Shown here: positions 37,438-45,306 of the stretch, in pieces
Layout: each line of letters opens with the position of its first letter
How positions within the stretch are numbered: the stretch's first letter is position 1
Source: Flavobacterium sp. NG2
GTDB lineage: Bacteria > Bacteroidota > Bacteroidia > Flavobacteriales > Flavobacteriaceae
Length of the DNA: 64,000 nucleotides
Assembly: GCF_034119845.1 (NCBI RefSeq)
Contig: NZ_CP139420.1
Span: forward strand, 3,660,001-3,724,000
Reading direction: 5' to 3'
Translations under genes and position numbers: made by a program
Notes under the pieces: model-generated
What the model was told of the DNA's origin: nothing
The model's input: only the letters and a program-made list of their open reading frames with translations
The model's database searches: none

Positions 37438-38097
37438 ATGATTTTTAATAAAGATACAGCCGAAAAAACAGCCGAATTGCTTTTACAAATAAATGCAATT
37501 AAATTGAATCCAGGAAATCCTTTTACATGGGCTTCAGGATGGAAATCGCCTATTTATTGCGATAATAGATTAATTTTGTCATTTCCAGCCATAAGAAATT
37601 ATGTCAGAGATGAATTTTCTAAAAACATAGAAAAACAATTTGGTAAGCCAGATGTCATTGCTGGAGTTGCTACTGGAGCGATAGGAATAGGTATTCTTGT
37701 TGCCGAAAGTATGGGACTTCCCTTTGTATATGTTCGCCCAGAGCCAAAAAAACACGGTCGCCAGAACCAAGTAGAAGGTTTTTTACAAAAAGGACAAAAC
37801 GTTGTTGTTGTAGAAGATTTGATAAGTACTGGAAACAGTAGTTTGATGGCAGTTGAAGCTTTACGCGCAGCTGGAGCAAATATTAAAGGAATGGCAGCTA
37901 TCTTTACCTATGGATTTGATGTGGCAGAGCAAAACTTTAAAAATGCCAACATCGACTTATTTACGTTGAGCAACTACCAAAACTTGTTAAATCTTGCCGT
38001 TGCCAAAAGTTATGTTACTGAAAAAGAGGAATCAACTTTAAGAGAATGGAGTGTTACACCATCAACTTGGAATGTAGCAACCATCGAAAATAAATAA
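37438..38097 (+). CDS. pyrE: Orotate phosphoribosyltransferase
   Basis: This 219-residue enzyme joins orotate to PRPP in pyrimidine synthesis. The ATG at 37438 ('MIFNKDTAEKTAELLLQ') is chosen over an in-frame ATG at 37405, which lies in the NUDIX gene. The PRPP site is seen as 'VVVVEDLISTGNSSLMAVEA' (about residues 121-140), and 'FTWASGWKSPIYCDNR' near residue 26 is the family's substrate loop. The next gene starts two bases after the stop, so they form an operon. Confidence 0.95.
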   Translation: MIFNKDTAEKTAELLLQINAIKLNPGNPFTWASGWKSPIYCDNRLILSFPAIRNYVRDEFSKNIEKQFGKPDVIAGVATGAIGIGILVAESMGLPFVYVRPEPKKHGRQNQVEGFLQKGQNVVVVEDLISTGNSSLMAVEALRAAGANIKGMAAIFTYGFDVAEQNFKNANIDLFTLSNYQNLLNLAVAKSYVTEKEESTLREWSVTPSTWNVATIENK

Positions 38098-38099
38098 CA

Positions 38100-38492
38100 A
38101 TGAATTTAGAAAGCCCGAAAGTAACTGTCGAAAAATCAGCTCAAGAATTATTTGATTCGTTGTCTGATGTAAAAAACTTCGAAAAGCTAATGCCTGAAAA
38201 CATTGCAAAATTTGAAGTTATCGGTGATGATTCTTTCATTTTTGGATTAAAAGGAATGCCTGAAATTCATTTAAAAATGAAAGAAAAAATAGCGCCAAAC
38301 AAAATTACACTAGGCGCAGCTACTGACAAACTTCCTTTTACATTGATTGCCAATATTGAAAGTGTCTCAGATTCATCTAGTACTGTGAAATTAGATTTTG
38401 AAGGACAATTTAATGCTATGATGGTAATGATGGTCAAAGGACCAATTAGTAAATTCATTGAAACTTTAGCTAGTAATATGGGCAAACTATAA
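38100..38492 (+). CDS. SRPBCC-fold protein
   Basis: The 130-residue protein fits the START/SRPBCC fold: 'SPKVTVEKSAQELFDSLSDV', 'NFEKLMPENIAKFEVIGDDS', then strands and a C-terminal helix 'ISKFIETLASNMGKL'. These proteins bind hydrophobic ligands in a cavity. Ligand unknown. It is directly behind pyrE, a conserved arrangement in flavobacteria as far as memory allows. Confidence 0.75.
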   Translation: MNLESPKVTVEKSAQELFDSLSDVKNFEKLMPENIAKFEVIGDDSFIFGLKGMPEIHLKMKEKIAPNKITLGAATDKLPFTLIANIESVSDSSSTVKLDFEGQFNAMMVMMVKGPISKFIETLASNMGKL

Positions 38493-38525
38493 AAGAAGCT
38501 GTATAACTATTCCCTATAAAAAACC

Positions 38526-38552
38526 CCCTTTTAATCTCATGTATTAAAAGGG
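38526..38552. terminator. Bidirectional terminator between the SRPBCC gene and birA
   Basis: Perfect 10-bp stem CCCTTTTAAT / ATTAAAAGGG with a 7-base loop, T-rich on one side and A-rich on the other. Confidence 0.8.
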
Positions 38553-38561
38553 ATTTTTCAT

Positions 38562-39293
38562 TTAATATAACATTTGAACTTCTTTAATGCCATATTCTAT
38601 TATGGTATCATCTTCCAACAAAACCTGAAGTTTTCCTTGTAAAGAAATTCCTTGAATTATACCCATGAAATTTTTATTGGTCCCATTATCTCTAAAAGCC
38701 ATCGGAATATTTTTTTTAAAAAGTAAATCCGTATAAGTACTCCAAATAGCATCCAAATCCTGATTCTTCAAATAAATATTATCTCTTATCTTTTCAATAA
38801 TAGCTAGTAGAATTTTTTCTTTATCAAATTCAGATTTACAAATCACCGCCAAAGATGAAGCCTTAGGTAAATTTTCGAAATTAATCTGGTTAACATTTAA
38901 TCCTAAACCTACAATTGAATTAACACGTCCATCACTTTTTATATTATTTTCAATTAAAACACCCCCAATTTTATATTGATATGACATAATGTCGTTTGGC
39001 CATTTGATACTTAAATTAGGGATTTTAAAAGCTTCCAAAACCTGAATTACGGAAATAGCCACAGTAACATTTAAATTAAAAACCCCATCAACACCTAACG
39101 ATAAATCCTTCACAAATAGACTCATTATTAGATTCTTACCCGCTTCAGAAACCCAAACAGCACCCATTTGTCCTTTTCCTTTCGTTTGAATTTCAGTAGA
39201 AACTACAGTGAAATTCTCTAGTTCTTGCTTAGACGACAACGCTTTCAGAAAGTCATTTGTTGAATCTATGGCATTGAGTTTGATTAGTTTCAT
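38562..39293 (-). CDS. birA: Biotin-[acetyl-CoA carboxylase] ligase
   Basis: This 243-residue enzyme attaches biotin to carboxyl carrier proteins. The catalytic loop is 'TKGKGQMGAVWVSEAGKNLI', a variant of GRGRxGRxW, and 'SIKWPNDIM' and 'KIGGVLIE' follow. There is no N-terminal helix-turn-helix, so it is a catalytic-only form that cannot repress biotin genes directly. A -7 box (CAAAATTA on the plus strand, 39337-39344) lies 43 bp upstream. Confidence 0.93.
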   Translation of the reverse strand: MKLIKLNAIDSTNDFLKALSSKQELENFTVVSTEIQTKGKGQMGAVWVSEAGKNLIMSLFVKDLSLGVDGVFNLNVTVAISVIQVLEAFKIPNLSIKWPNDIMSYQYKIGGVLIENNIKSDGRVNSIVGLGLNVNQINFENLPKASSLAVICKSEFDKEKILLAIIEKIRDNIYLKNQDLDAIWSTYTDLLFKKNIPMAFRDNGTNKNFMGIIQGISLQGKLQVLLEDDTIIEYGIKEVQMLY

Positions 39294-39358
39294 TCGTTAT
39301 AATTTGACAAACAGAATTTAATATTGTGTTAAGGTTCAAAATTAACGACAAAAAATGA

Positions 39359-39366
39359 TAACTTTG
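39359..39366 (+). promoter_or_regulatory. Bacteroidota -7 box (TAACTTTG) of rsfS-ftsH
   Basis: Exact TAnnTTTG match 25 bp before the rsfS ATG, divergent from the birA box at 39337-39344. Confidence 0.6.
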
Positions 39367-39391
39367 CAAACTTATACATACAAAATAATTC

Positions 39392-39763
39392 ATGGCAAAA
39401 AAAACAATAAATAATGATGATCTTTTAGCTAACATCATTAAAGGAATCGAAGAAGTAAAAGGTAATGATATTGATATTCTTGATTTAAGAGAAATAGACA
39501 CTTCAGTTTGTGATTATTTTATTATTTGCAATGGAAATTCAAATACACAGGTTAACGCCATAGTTAATTCAATCCAAAAAACAGTTTCAAAAGAATTAAA
39601 AGACAAGCCTTGGCATGTTGAAGGTACAGATAATGCTGAATGGGTATTGATGGATTATGTTAACATTGTAGTGCACGTTTTCCAAAAACATATTAGAGAA
39701 TATTACAATATTGAAAGTCTATGGGGGGATGCCAAAATCACTACTATAGAAAACAAATACTAA
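39392..39763 (+). CDS. rsfS: Ribosomal silencing factor
   Basis: The 123-residue protein belongs to the RsfS/Iojap family, which binds ribosomal protein L14 and blocks subunit joining when nutrients are low. Family motifs include 'DILDLREIDTSVCDYFIICN', 'PWHVEGTDNAEWVLMDY', 'VVHVFQKHIREYYNIESLWG' and the final 'DAK'. The ftsH gene follows after 15 bp in the same operon. Confidence 0.95.
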   Translation: MAKKTINNDDLLANIIKGIEEVKGNDIDILDLREIDTSVCDYFIICNGNSNTQVNAIVNSIQKTVSKELKDKPWHVEGTDNAEWVLMDYVNIVVHVFQKHIREYYNIESLWGDAKITTIENKY

Positions 39764-39778
39764 AGAATAATAAATAGA

Positions 39779-41707
39779 ATGGCGAAAAATAACACCCCAA
39801 ATCCAAATAAATTCAAAATAAGTCCTTGGTTAGTTTACACTGCTATTTTACTTATTTTTTTATTTATTAGCTTCGTAACAGGTGGTTCTAACATGCAAGA
39901 ACCAGCACAACTGACATCTTCTAAATTCAATGTCTTTTTAGAAAAAGGACAAATTGAAAAAGTGATAGTCTACAACAAGTCTGAAGCAGAAGTGTTTTTA
40001 AAAGCTGATGCTTTAAAGCAACCAGAGCATAAAAAAGTAGCAAAAGATATTTTTGACAGACCAAACACCAAAGGTCCTCAATATACTTTTGAAATTGGAA
40101 ATGATCAACTTTTTCAAACTAAACTAGAAAAAGCAGTTGAAGAAGGAAAACTAAAAGATTTTAACTTTTTAGCCAAAAGCAATTGGTCTGACATTTTAAT
40201 TAGTCTACTTCCTATCATCATCATCATTGGCGTATGGTTGTTTATCATGCGTAAAATGTCTGGTGGCGGTGCCGGAGGTGGTGGGCAAATCTTTAACATT
40301 GGAAAATCAAAAGCAAAACTTTTCGACGAGAAAAACGATGTTAAAACTACTTTTAAAGATGTTGCTGGCTTAGAAGGTGCCAAAGAGGAAATCCAAGAAA
40401 TTGTAGAATTCCTTAAAAACCCAGACAAATACACCAATCTAGGTGGTAAAATCCCAAAAGGAGCCCTACTGGTAGGACCTCCTGGTACTGGTAAAACCTT
40501 ACTAGCAAAAGCGGTTGCAGGAGAAGCTCAAGTTCCATTTTTCTCATTATCAGGTTCTGATTTTGTTGAAATGTTTGTAGGAGTAGGTGCCTCACGTGTA
40601 CGTGACCTTTTTAAACAAGCAAAAGAAAAATCACCATCTATCATCTTTATTGATGAGATAGATGCTGTAGGTAGAGCTAGAGGAAAAAACAATATGTCAG
40701 GCGGTAATGACGAGCGCGAAAACACGCTAAATCAATTATTGACTGAAATGGATGGTTTTGGCAGCAATACTAATGTAATTGTATTAGCAGCTACTAACAG
40801 AGCCGACGTACTTGATAAAGCTTTGATGCGTGCTGGACGTTTTGACAGACAAATTTTTGTGGACTTACCAGATATTCGCGAACGCGCTGAAATCTTCAAA
40901 GTACACTTAGCACCACTAAAGAAAGTAGAAGGTCTTGATTTGGACTTCCTAGCCAAACAAACACCAGGTTTTTCTGGAGCCGACATCGCAAACGTATGTA
41001 ATGAAGCAGCATTAATTGCAGCACGTTACAACAAAACTGCTGTAGACAAACAAGACTTTTTAGATGCCGTAGATAGAATCGTAGGTGGTTTAGAAAAGAA
41101 AAACAAAATTGTAACTCCTGAGGAGAAAAAGGCAATAGCAATTCACGAAGCTGGACACGCAACGGTAAGTTGGATGCTAGAACATGCAGCACCGCTTATC
41201 AAGGTAACAATTGTACCTAGAGGACAAAGTTTAGGAGCAGCTTGGTACTTACCAGAAGAACGTCAAATTGTACGTCCTGACCAAATGCTTGATGAAATGT
41301 GTGCTACCATGGGAGGTAGAGCAGCTGAAAAAGTTATTTTTGACCGAATTTCAACTGGCGCATTGAGTGACTTAGAAAAAGTAACCAAACAAGCACGTGC
41401 AATGGTTACAATCTATGGTTTGAACGACAAAATTGGGAACGTTACCTATTATGATTCAACAGGTCAAAGTGAATACAGTTTCTCTAAGCCATATTCTGAT
41501 GAAACAGCTAAAATTATTGACAATGAAATCTCAGAGCTAATTGAAAGTCAATACCAAAGAGCTATTAAAATTTTAAATGAAAATAAAGACAAATTAAATC
41601 AATTAGCAGAAATCTTAATTGAGAAGGAAGTTATTTTTAAAGATGATTTGGAAAACATCTTTGGAAAAAGAACTTTTGATAAAAATCTTGGTGAAGTAGT
41701 ATCCTAA
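39779..41707 (+). CDS. ftsH: ATP-dependent zinc metalloprotease
   Basis: This 642-residue membrane protease degrades damaged membrane and short-lived cytoplasmic proteins. Two membrane segments (about 16-34 and 141-157) flank a periplasmic domain. The AAA domain has Walker A 'GPPGTGKT' at residue 233, Walker B 'SIIFIDEID', and the second region of homology '[20 protein letters not shown]'. The zinc site 'HEAGH' starts at residue 456. A Gly-rich stretch '[10 protein letters not shown]' links the second membrane segment and the AAA domain. Confidence 0.97.
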   Translation: MAKNNTPNPNKFKISPWLVYTAILLIFLFISFVTGGSNMQEPAQLTSSKFNVFLEKGQIEKVIVYNKSEAEVFLKADALKQPEHKKVAKDIFDRPNTKGPQYTFEIGNDQLFQTKLEKAVEEGKLKDFNFLAKSNWSDILISLLPIIIIIGVWLFIMRKMSGGGAGGGGQIFNIGKSKAKLFDEKNDVKTTFKDVAGLEGAKEEIQEIVEFLKNPDKYTNLGGKIPKGALLVGPPGTGKTLLAKAVAGEAQVPFFSLSGSDFVEMFVGVGASRVRDLFKQAKEKSPSIIFIDEIDAVGRARGKNNMSGGNDERENTLNQLLTEMDGFGSNTNVIVLAATNRADVLDKALMRAGRFDRQIFVDLPDIRERAEIFKVHLAPLKKVEGLDLDFLAKQTPGFSGADIANVCNEAALIAARYNKTAVDKQDFLDAVDRIVGGLEKKNKIVTPEEKKAIAIHEAGHATVSWMLEHAAPLIKVTIVPRGQSLGAAWYLPEERQIVRPDQMLDEMCATMGGRAAEKVIFDRISTGALSDLEKVTKQARAMVTIYGLNDKIGNVTYYDSTGQSEYSFSKPYSDETAKIIDNEISELIESQYQRAIKILNENKDKLNQLAEILIEKEVIFKDDLENIFGKRTFDKNLGEVVS

Positions 41708-41755
41708 TCACCATAAAATGCATTTCGATTATCAAAAATAATTGAATAAATACCT

Positions 41756-41797
41756 AACAGTAGTAGTCTCTGGCTTACTACTGTTTTTTTTTTTTAT
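41756..41797 (+). terminator. Terminator of rsfS-ftsH
   Basis: Stem AACAGTAGTA / TACTACTGTT with a 9-10-base loop and a run of more than ten T. Confidence 0.9.
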
Positions 41798-41967
41798 AAT
41801 CAACTTAACCATTTTTCTTAATTCAATTAATTAAAAATATTATATAACCATTGATAACTATACGATTTCCGAATAGTATCTTTTAGCTAGAAATACAATC
41901 GCTTATTCCTTTTATTTCTTTATATAATCCTAAATTGCAATAATGTAATTTTAATAAAAATTTAAAA

Positions 41968-42007
41968 TCTTAATTCAAAAAAACGCTTTTGAATTAAGAT
42001 TTTTTTA
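41968..42007 (+). terminator. Hairpin with T tract abutting the next promoter
   Basis: Perfect 13-bp stem TCTTAATTCAAAA / TTTTGAATTAAGA followed by seven T. The T run overlaps the TATCTTTG box at 42006. In the 346-bp gap between ftsH and the next gene this and the ftsH terminator are the only structures seen. Confidence 0.7.
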
Positions 42008-42013
42008 TCTTTG
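42006..42013 (+). promoter_or_regulatory. Bacteroidota -7 box (TATCTTTG) of the LUD-cdsA-psd operon
   Basis: Exact TAnnTTTG match 40 bp before the ATG at 42054. Confidence 0.6.
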
Positions 42014-42053
42014 AGCGTTATTTCATCTAACAAATAAAGTCCCTTTTCATAAT

Positions 42054-42653
42054 ATGAGCATTTTCAGCAAACTTTTTGGTTCTAGTAGTGCCGCTTCAGA
42101 GGAAGACAATGATAAAGACAACAACAACTCTTTACCTGAAAACATGTCTATCGATGAACAATTTATCTTTAATTTTAAAAGAAATGGAGGTAAATTCCTG
42201 TATTGTGAAAACCTTGAAGAAGTCAAGGAACAATTTGAAAATATCCTTGAAGAAAACGATTGGTATGAAAGCGAAGTTATTTGCTACGAACCAACTTTAT
42301 TTGACTTATTAGACGAAAACAAACTTACTTACACCAAAGTAACCCAACCTAAATTTCTATTCGCTGGTTGTGAAAATTTAATTGCTGATGAAGGTTCTGT
42401 TTTATTTTCATCAAAGCAAATCAAGCAACATAAACCAAATGAACTACCCGTTAATATCATTGTTTTTGCGAAGACAAGTCAAATTCTTGCTTTCAAAACA
42501 GATGGTTTAAGTGCTATAAAAAGAAAGTACGAAAGAGATTACCCTACTAATATCACGGCAATAAAATATTTCGAAAAAGCAAAAGAAGAAGATTTTACTC
42601 AATACGGAAGTTCCGCAAAGAACCTTTATTTGTTGCTTTTAGAAGATCTTTAA
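42054..42653 (+). CDS. LUD-domain protein (LutC/YkgG-like)
   Basis: The 199-residue protein has an acidic, Ser/Asn-rich N-terminal linker and then a LUD-type domain: 'PKFLFAGCENLIADEGSVLF' resembles the 'AGIAETGTV' core of the LutC family, and 'NIIVFAKTSQIL' is the following strand. LUD proteins act in lactate oxidation in other bacteria, but no lutA or lutB gene is nearby, so the role here is open. It starts a five-gene operon with the next ATG two bases after its stop. Confidence 0.75.
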   Translation: MSIFSKLFGSSSAASEEDNDKDNNNSLPENMSIDEQFIFNFKRNGGKFLYCENLEEVKEQFENILEENDWYESEVICYEPTLFDLLDENKLTYTKVTQPKFLFAGCENLIADEGSVLFSSKQIKQHKPNELPVNIIVFAKTSQILAFKTDGLSAIKRKYERDYPTNITAIKYFEKAKEEDFTQYGSSAKNLYLLLLEDL

Positions 42654-42654
42654 A

Positions 42655-43500
42655 ATGAATGAAACCCTTAAGAGATCTTTATCAGGAGCAGTCTATGTAA
42701 TTTTATTAATAGCTTGTATCTTATATTCAACCGAAAGTTTTTTCATTCTTTTTGGTGCATTCTTACTAGTGGCAACAGTTGAATTTTGTTCCTTAGTCAG
42801 CATAAACAAAATAGTTCCTTTTATAATAGCTGCTTTAGGCTATATCTTTTTTTACTTAATCACTTTTGCTACAGAGGGCTTTTTACTATTATTGAAGTTT
42901 AACAAGAATTTTGATCTTGCAGTGCTTGCTGCTACTTTGGTTGTTTCAATCAAATGCATTCATTTTCTTTTTGATAATAAAACCATAAAAATAGATTCGT
43001 TCTCTAAGTATGTCTATTTACTAGGATACATCATTCTACCGTTTATTATTATCACTAAAATTCCTTTTGGAAAAGCAGGATACAACCCTAAAATATTAAT
43101 TAGCATATTCATTTTGATTTGGACTAATGATTCCTTCGCTTATATCGTGGGTAAATCCATAGGCAAAACAAAGTTATTTGAAAGAATATCCCCTAAAAAA
43201 ACGGTAGAAGGTTTTCTTGGCGGAGTTGTTTTCTCTGTAATTGCTAGCTATATCATTGCAAAATATTATATTCAAATAGCCGAATCCAATCTATACATTT
43301 GGATTGTTATCGCTTTAATCGTAGGTGTTTTTGGTACTATTGGCGATTTAATAGAATCTAAATTCAAAAGAATTGCTGCTGTAAAAGACAGTGGAAAAAT
43401 AATGCCAGGACATGGTGGCGTACTAGATCGACTAGATAGTGTTATATTTGTAGCACCAATTGTATTTTTGTTTTATCAAATTTTAAATTATGTTTCATAA
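42655..43500 (+). CDS. cdsA: Phosphatidate cytidylyltransferase
   Basis: The 281-residue inner-membrane enzyme makes CDP-diacylglycerol for phospholipid synthesis. About seven hydrophobic segments are present. The family signature lies near the C-terminus: 'GDLIESKFKRIAAVKDSGKI' and 'MPGHGGVLDRLDS', preceded by 'SPKKTVEGFLGG'. It overlaps psd by 11 bp. CdsA supplies the precursor of phosphatidylserine, which the next gene's product decarboxylates. Confidence 0.95.
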   Translation: MNETLKRSLSGAVYVILLIACILYSTESFFILFGAFLLVATVEFCSLVSINKIVPFIIAALGYIFFYLITFATEGFLLLLKFNKNFDLAVLAATLVVSIKCIHFLFDNKTIKIDSFSKYVYLLGYIILPFIIITKIPFGKAGYNPKILISIFILIWTNDSFAYIVGKSIGKTKLFERISPKKTVEGFLGGVVFSVIASYIIAKYYIQIAESNLYIWIVIALIVGVFGTIGDLIESKFKRIAAVKDSGKIMPGHGGVLDRLDSVIFVAPIVFLFYQILNYVS

Positions 43501-44143
43501 AGAAGGAACCAAGACCATTTTATTAGGTATTATTTTTACCGCTGTAGTTCTATTAGTATCTGATCAATTTGTAGATATTGAATGGGTGAAAAAGCTTATC
43601 CAAATCAGTGCTTTTTTGATTTTGATTATCATATTACAATTTTTTAGAAATCCAAAAAGGATAGCTGTTCTTAATGAAAATCATATTTTAGCTCCTGTTG
43701 ACGGAAAAGTAGTTGTTATCGAAGAAGTATTTGAAGGAGAATATTTCAAAGACAAGCGTTTACAAGTTTCTATCTTTATGTCTCCTGTAAATGTACACGT
43801 TACGCGTTACGCTATGAGTGGGTTAATCAAATTTAGCAAATACCATCCAGGTAAATTTTTAGTAGCTTGGCATCCTAAAGCGAGTGAAGAAAATGAGAGA
43901 ACAACTGTCGTTATCGAAAATAAAACTTTTGGTGCTATCTTATACCGTCAAATTGCTGGAGCATTGGCACGCCGAATTGTAAACTACGCACAAGAAGGGA
44001 TGCAAGTGGTTCAAGGAACAGATGCTGGTTTTATTAAATTTGGCTCAAGAGTAGATTTATTTTTACCTTTAGGCACTCCAATCAATGTGGTATTAAACCA
44101 AAAAGCTATTGGCGGAAAAACAATTATCGCCACTAAAGAATAA
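43490..44143 (+). CDS. psd: Phosphatidylserine decarboxylase (short form)
   Basis: This 217-residue enzyme turns phosphatidylserine into phosphatidylethanolamine. It has N-terminal membrane segments, 'ILAPVDGKVVVIEEV', 'SIFMSPVNVHVTR' and the self-cleavage site in 'IKFGSRVDLFLP', where the Ser of GS becomes the pyruvoyl group. The short length is that of the 'archaeal-type' form common in Bacteroidota. Start and stop overlap its neighbours (11 bp with cdsA, 1 bp with the ACBP gene). Confidence 0.95.
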   Translation: MFHKEGTKTILLGIIFTAVVLLVSDQFVDIEWVKKLIQISAFLILIIILQFFRNPKRIAVLNENHILAPVDGKVVVIEEVFEGEYFKDKRLQVSIFMSPVNVHVTRYAMSGLIKFSKYHPGKFLVAWHPKASEENERTTVVIENKTFGAILYRQIAGALARRIVNYAQEGMQVVQGTDAGFIKFGSRVDLFLPLGTPINVVLNQKAIGGKTIIATKE

Positions 44144-44436
44144 TGAGTAAAAAAGATCTAGAAACTCAATTTCAAGAAGCTTTAAAAAAAGCTTCCGAAA
44201 TGACTCAAGCGTCTTTACCACAAGATGTACAATTACGTCTTTACGCCTATTATAAACAAGCGACTTTTGGCACTTTAGAAACCAAACAAATCAATGCTAC
44301 TTTTCATCTAAGGGATGCATTTAAAACAAATGCTTGGATGCAAATTAGCCATATTTCTGCTGTCGAAGCCAAAGAAAGATATATCGAAATCATCAACTCA
44401 CTTTTAGAAAATACGAATTCCAATGAAAACGAATAA
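44143..44436 (+). CDS. Acyl-CoA-binding protein
   Basis: The 97-residue four-helix protein matches the ACBP family: 'LETQFQEALKKASEMT', 'RLYAYYKQATFG' (the Tyr and Lys that contact CoA), 'LRDAFKTNAWMQI' and 'AKERYIEIINSLL'. ACBPs bind long-chain acyl-CoA esters in the cytoplasm; they are widespread in eukaryotes and less frequent in bacteria. Its place between psd and the SOD gene in a phospholipid operon suggests a role in acyl supply. It overlaps the SOD gene by 14 bp. Confidence 0.9.
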   Translation: MSKKDLETQFQEALKKASEMTQASLPQDVQLRLYAYYKQATFGTLETKQINATFHLRDAFKTNAWMQISHISAVEAKERYIEIINSLLENTNSNENE

Positions 44437-45202
44437 TTTTTTTATAGTAAGTACACTTTCAGTTCTTTTATTAATTTCATGTAACAAAAAAAAATATACT
44501 GAGGTAGTCGAAGTACCTTTACCTACTGCACAGGAAAAAATCACTATCGGAATGCCCGAAGATGTTAGAGCCGACCCTGGCTCTTTCTTAATGGACAAAC
44601 TAGCATACCCTTATGACGCCTTGGCTCCAACGGTTTCTCCACTAACATTAGAAACGCATTACTCAAAACATTATTTGACCTATACCAACAATTTTAACAA
44701 AGCAGTTGTTGGAACTGGCTTAGAAAATTTATCGATTGAAGAAGTCATTTCGCAATTAGATGTTAACAACACCGAATTACGAAACAATGCTGGTGGTTTT
44801 TACAATCACAATATCTATTGGAAATCCATGTCACCGGATGGCGGAGGAGCACCTCAAGATACTATTGCATCAGTAATTAATAGAGATTTCGGATCATACG
44901 AAAACTTCAAAAGAGCTTTTACTGTTGAAGCGACCAAACAATTTGGTTCGGCTTGGGTATGGCTTGTTGTAGACAAAGCCGGAAAACTTCAAGTTACTAG
45001 CACTCAAAACCAAGATAACCCATTAATGCGAAATGCTGTTATTAAAGGAACACCAATTATTGGATTAGACCTGTGGGAACATGCGTATTATTTAGGTTAC
45101 CAATACCGCCGAAGAAGCTATATCGAATCTTTCTTCAATGTCCTCAATTGGAAAAAAATAAATGAAGGATACGAAAATGCAACCCGTCGTAAATACTACT
45201 AA
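44423..45202 (+). CDS. Fe/Mn superoxide dismutase, lipoprotein form
   Basis: The 259-residue protein starts with a lipobox ('VLLLISC', Cys near residue 20) and a ~40-residue linker. The SOD domain has metal ligands in 'THYSKHYLTY', 'GGFYNHNIYW' and 'GLDLWEHAYYLGYQ', and ends 'WKKINEGYENA'. It removes superoxide. Anchoring outside the cytoplasm is unusual for this family, whose members are mostly cytosolic. It is the last gene of the operon and overlaps the ACBP gene. Confidence 0.93.
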   Translation: MKTNNFFIVSTLSVLLLISCNKKKYTEVVEVPLPTAQEKITIGMPEDVRADPGSFLMDKLAYPYDALAPTVSPLTLETHYSKHYLTYTNNFNKAVVGTGLENLSIEEVISQLDVNNTELRNNAGGFYNHNIYWKSMSPDGGGAPQDTIASVINRDFGSYENFKRAFTVEATKQFGSAWVWLVVDKAGKLQVTSTQNQDNPLMRNAVIKGTPIIGLDLWEHAYYLGYQYRRRSYIESFFNVLNWKKINEGYENATRRKYY

Positions 45203-45237
45203 ACACCAATTCGTTACATTTTTATAGAATTATTTTT

Positions 45238-45297
45238 AACCATTAAAAAATTAAGAAAATTAAGTTAAGCTTAATAAACCTTAATTTCTTAATGGTT
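45238..45297. terminator. Bidirectional long hairpin between the SOD and amylase genes
   Basis: Arms of 19 bp beginning AACCATTAA and ending TTAATGGTT pair at 17 positions across a ~22-base loop. T-rich on one side, A-rich on the other. Confidence 0.75.
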
Positions 45298-45306
45298 TCT
45301 TTATTT

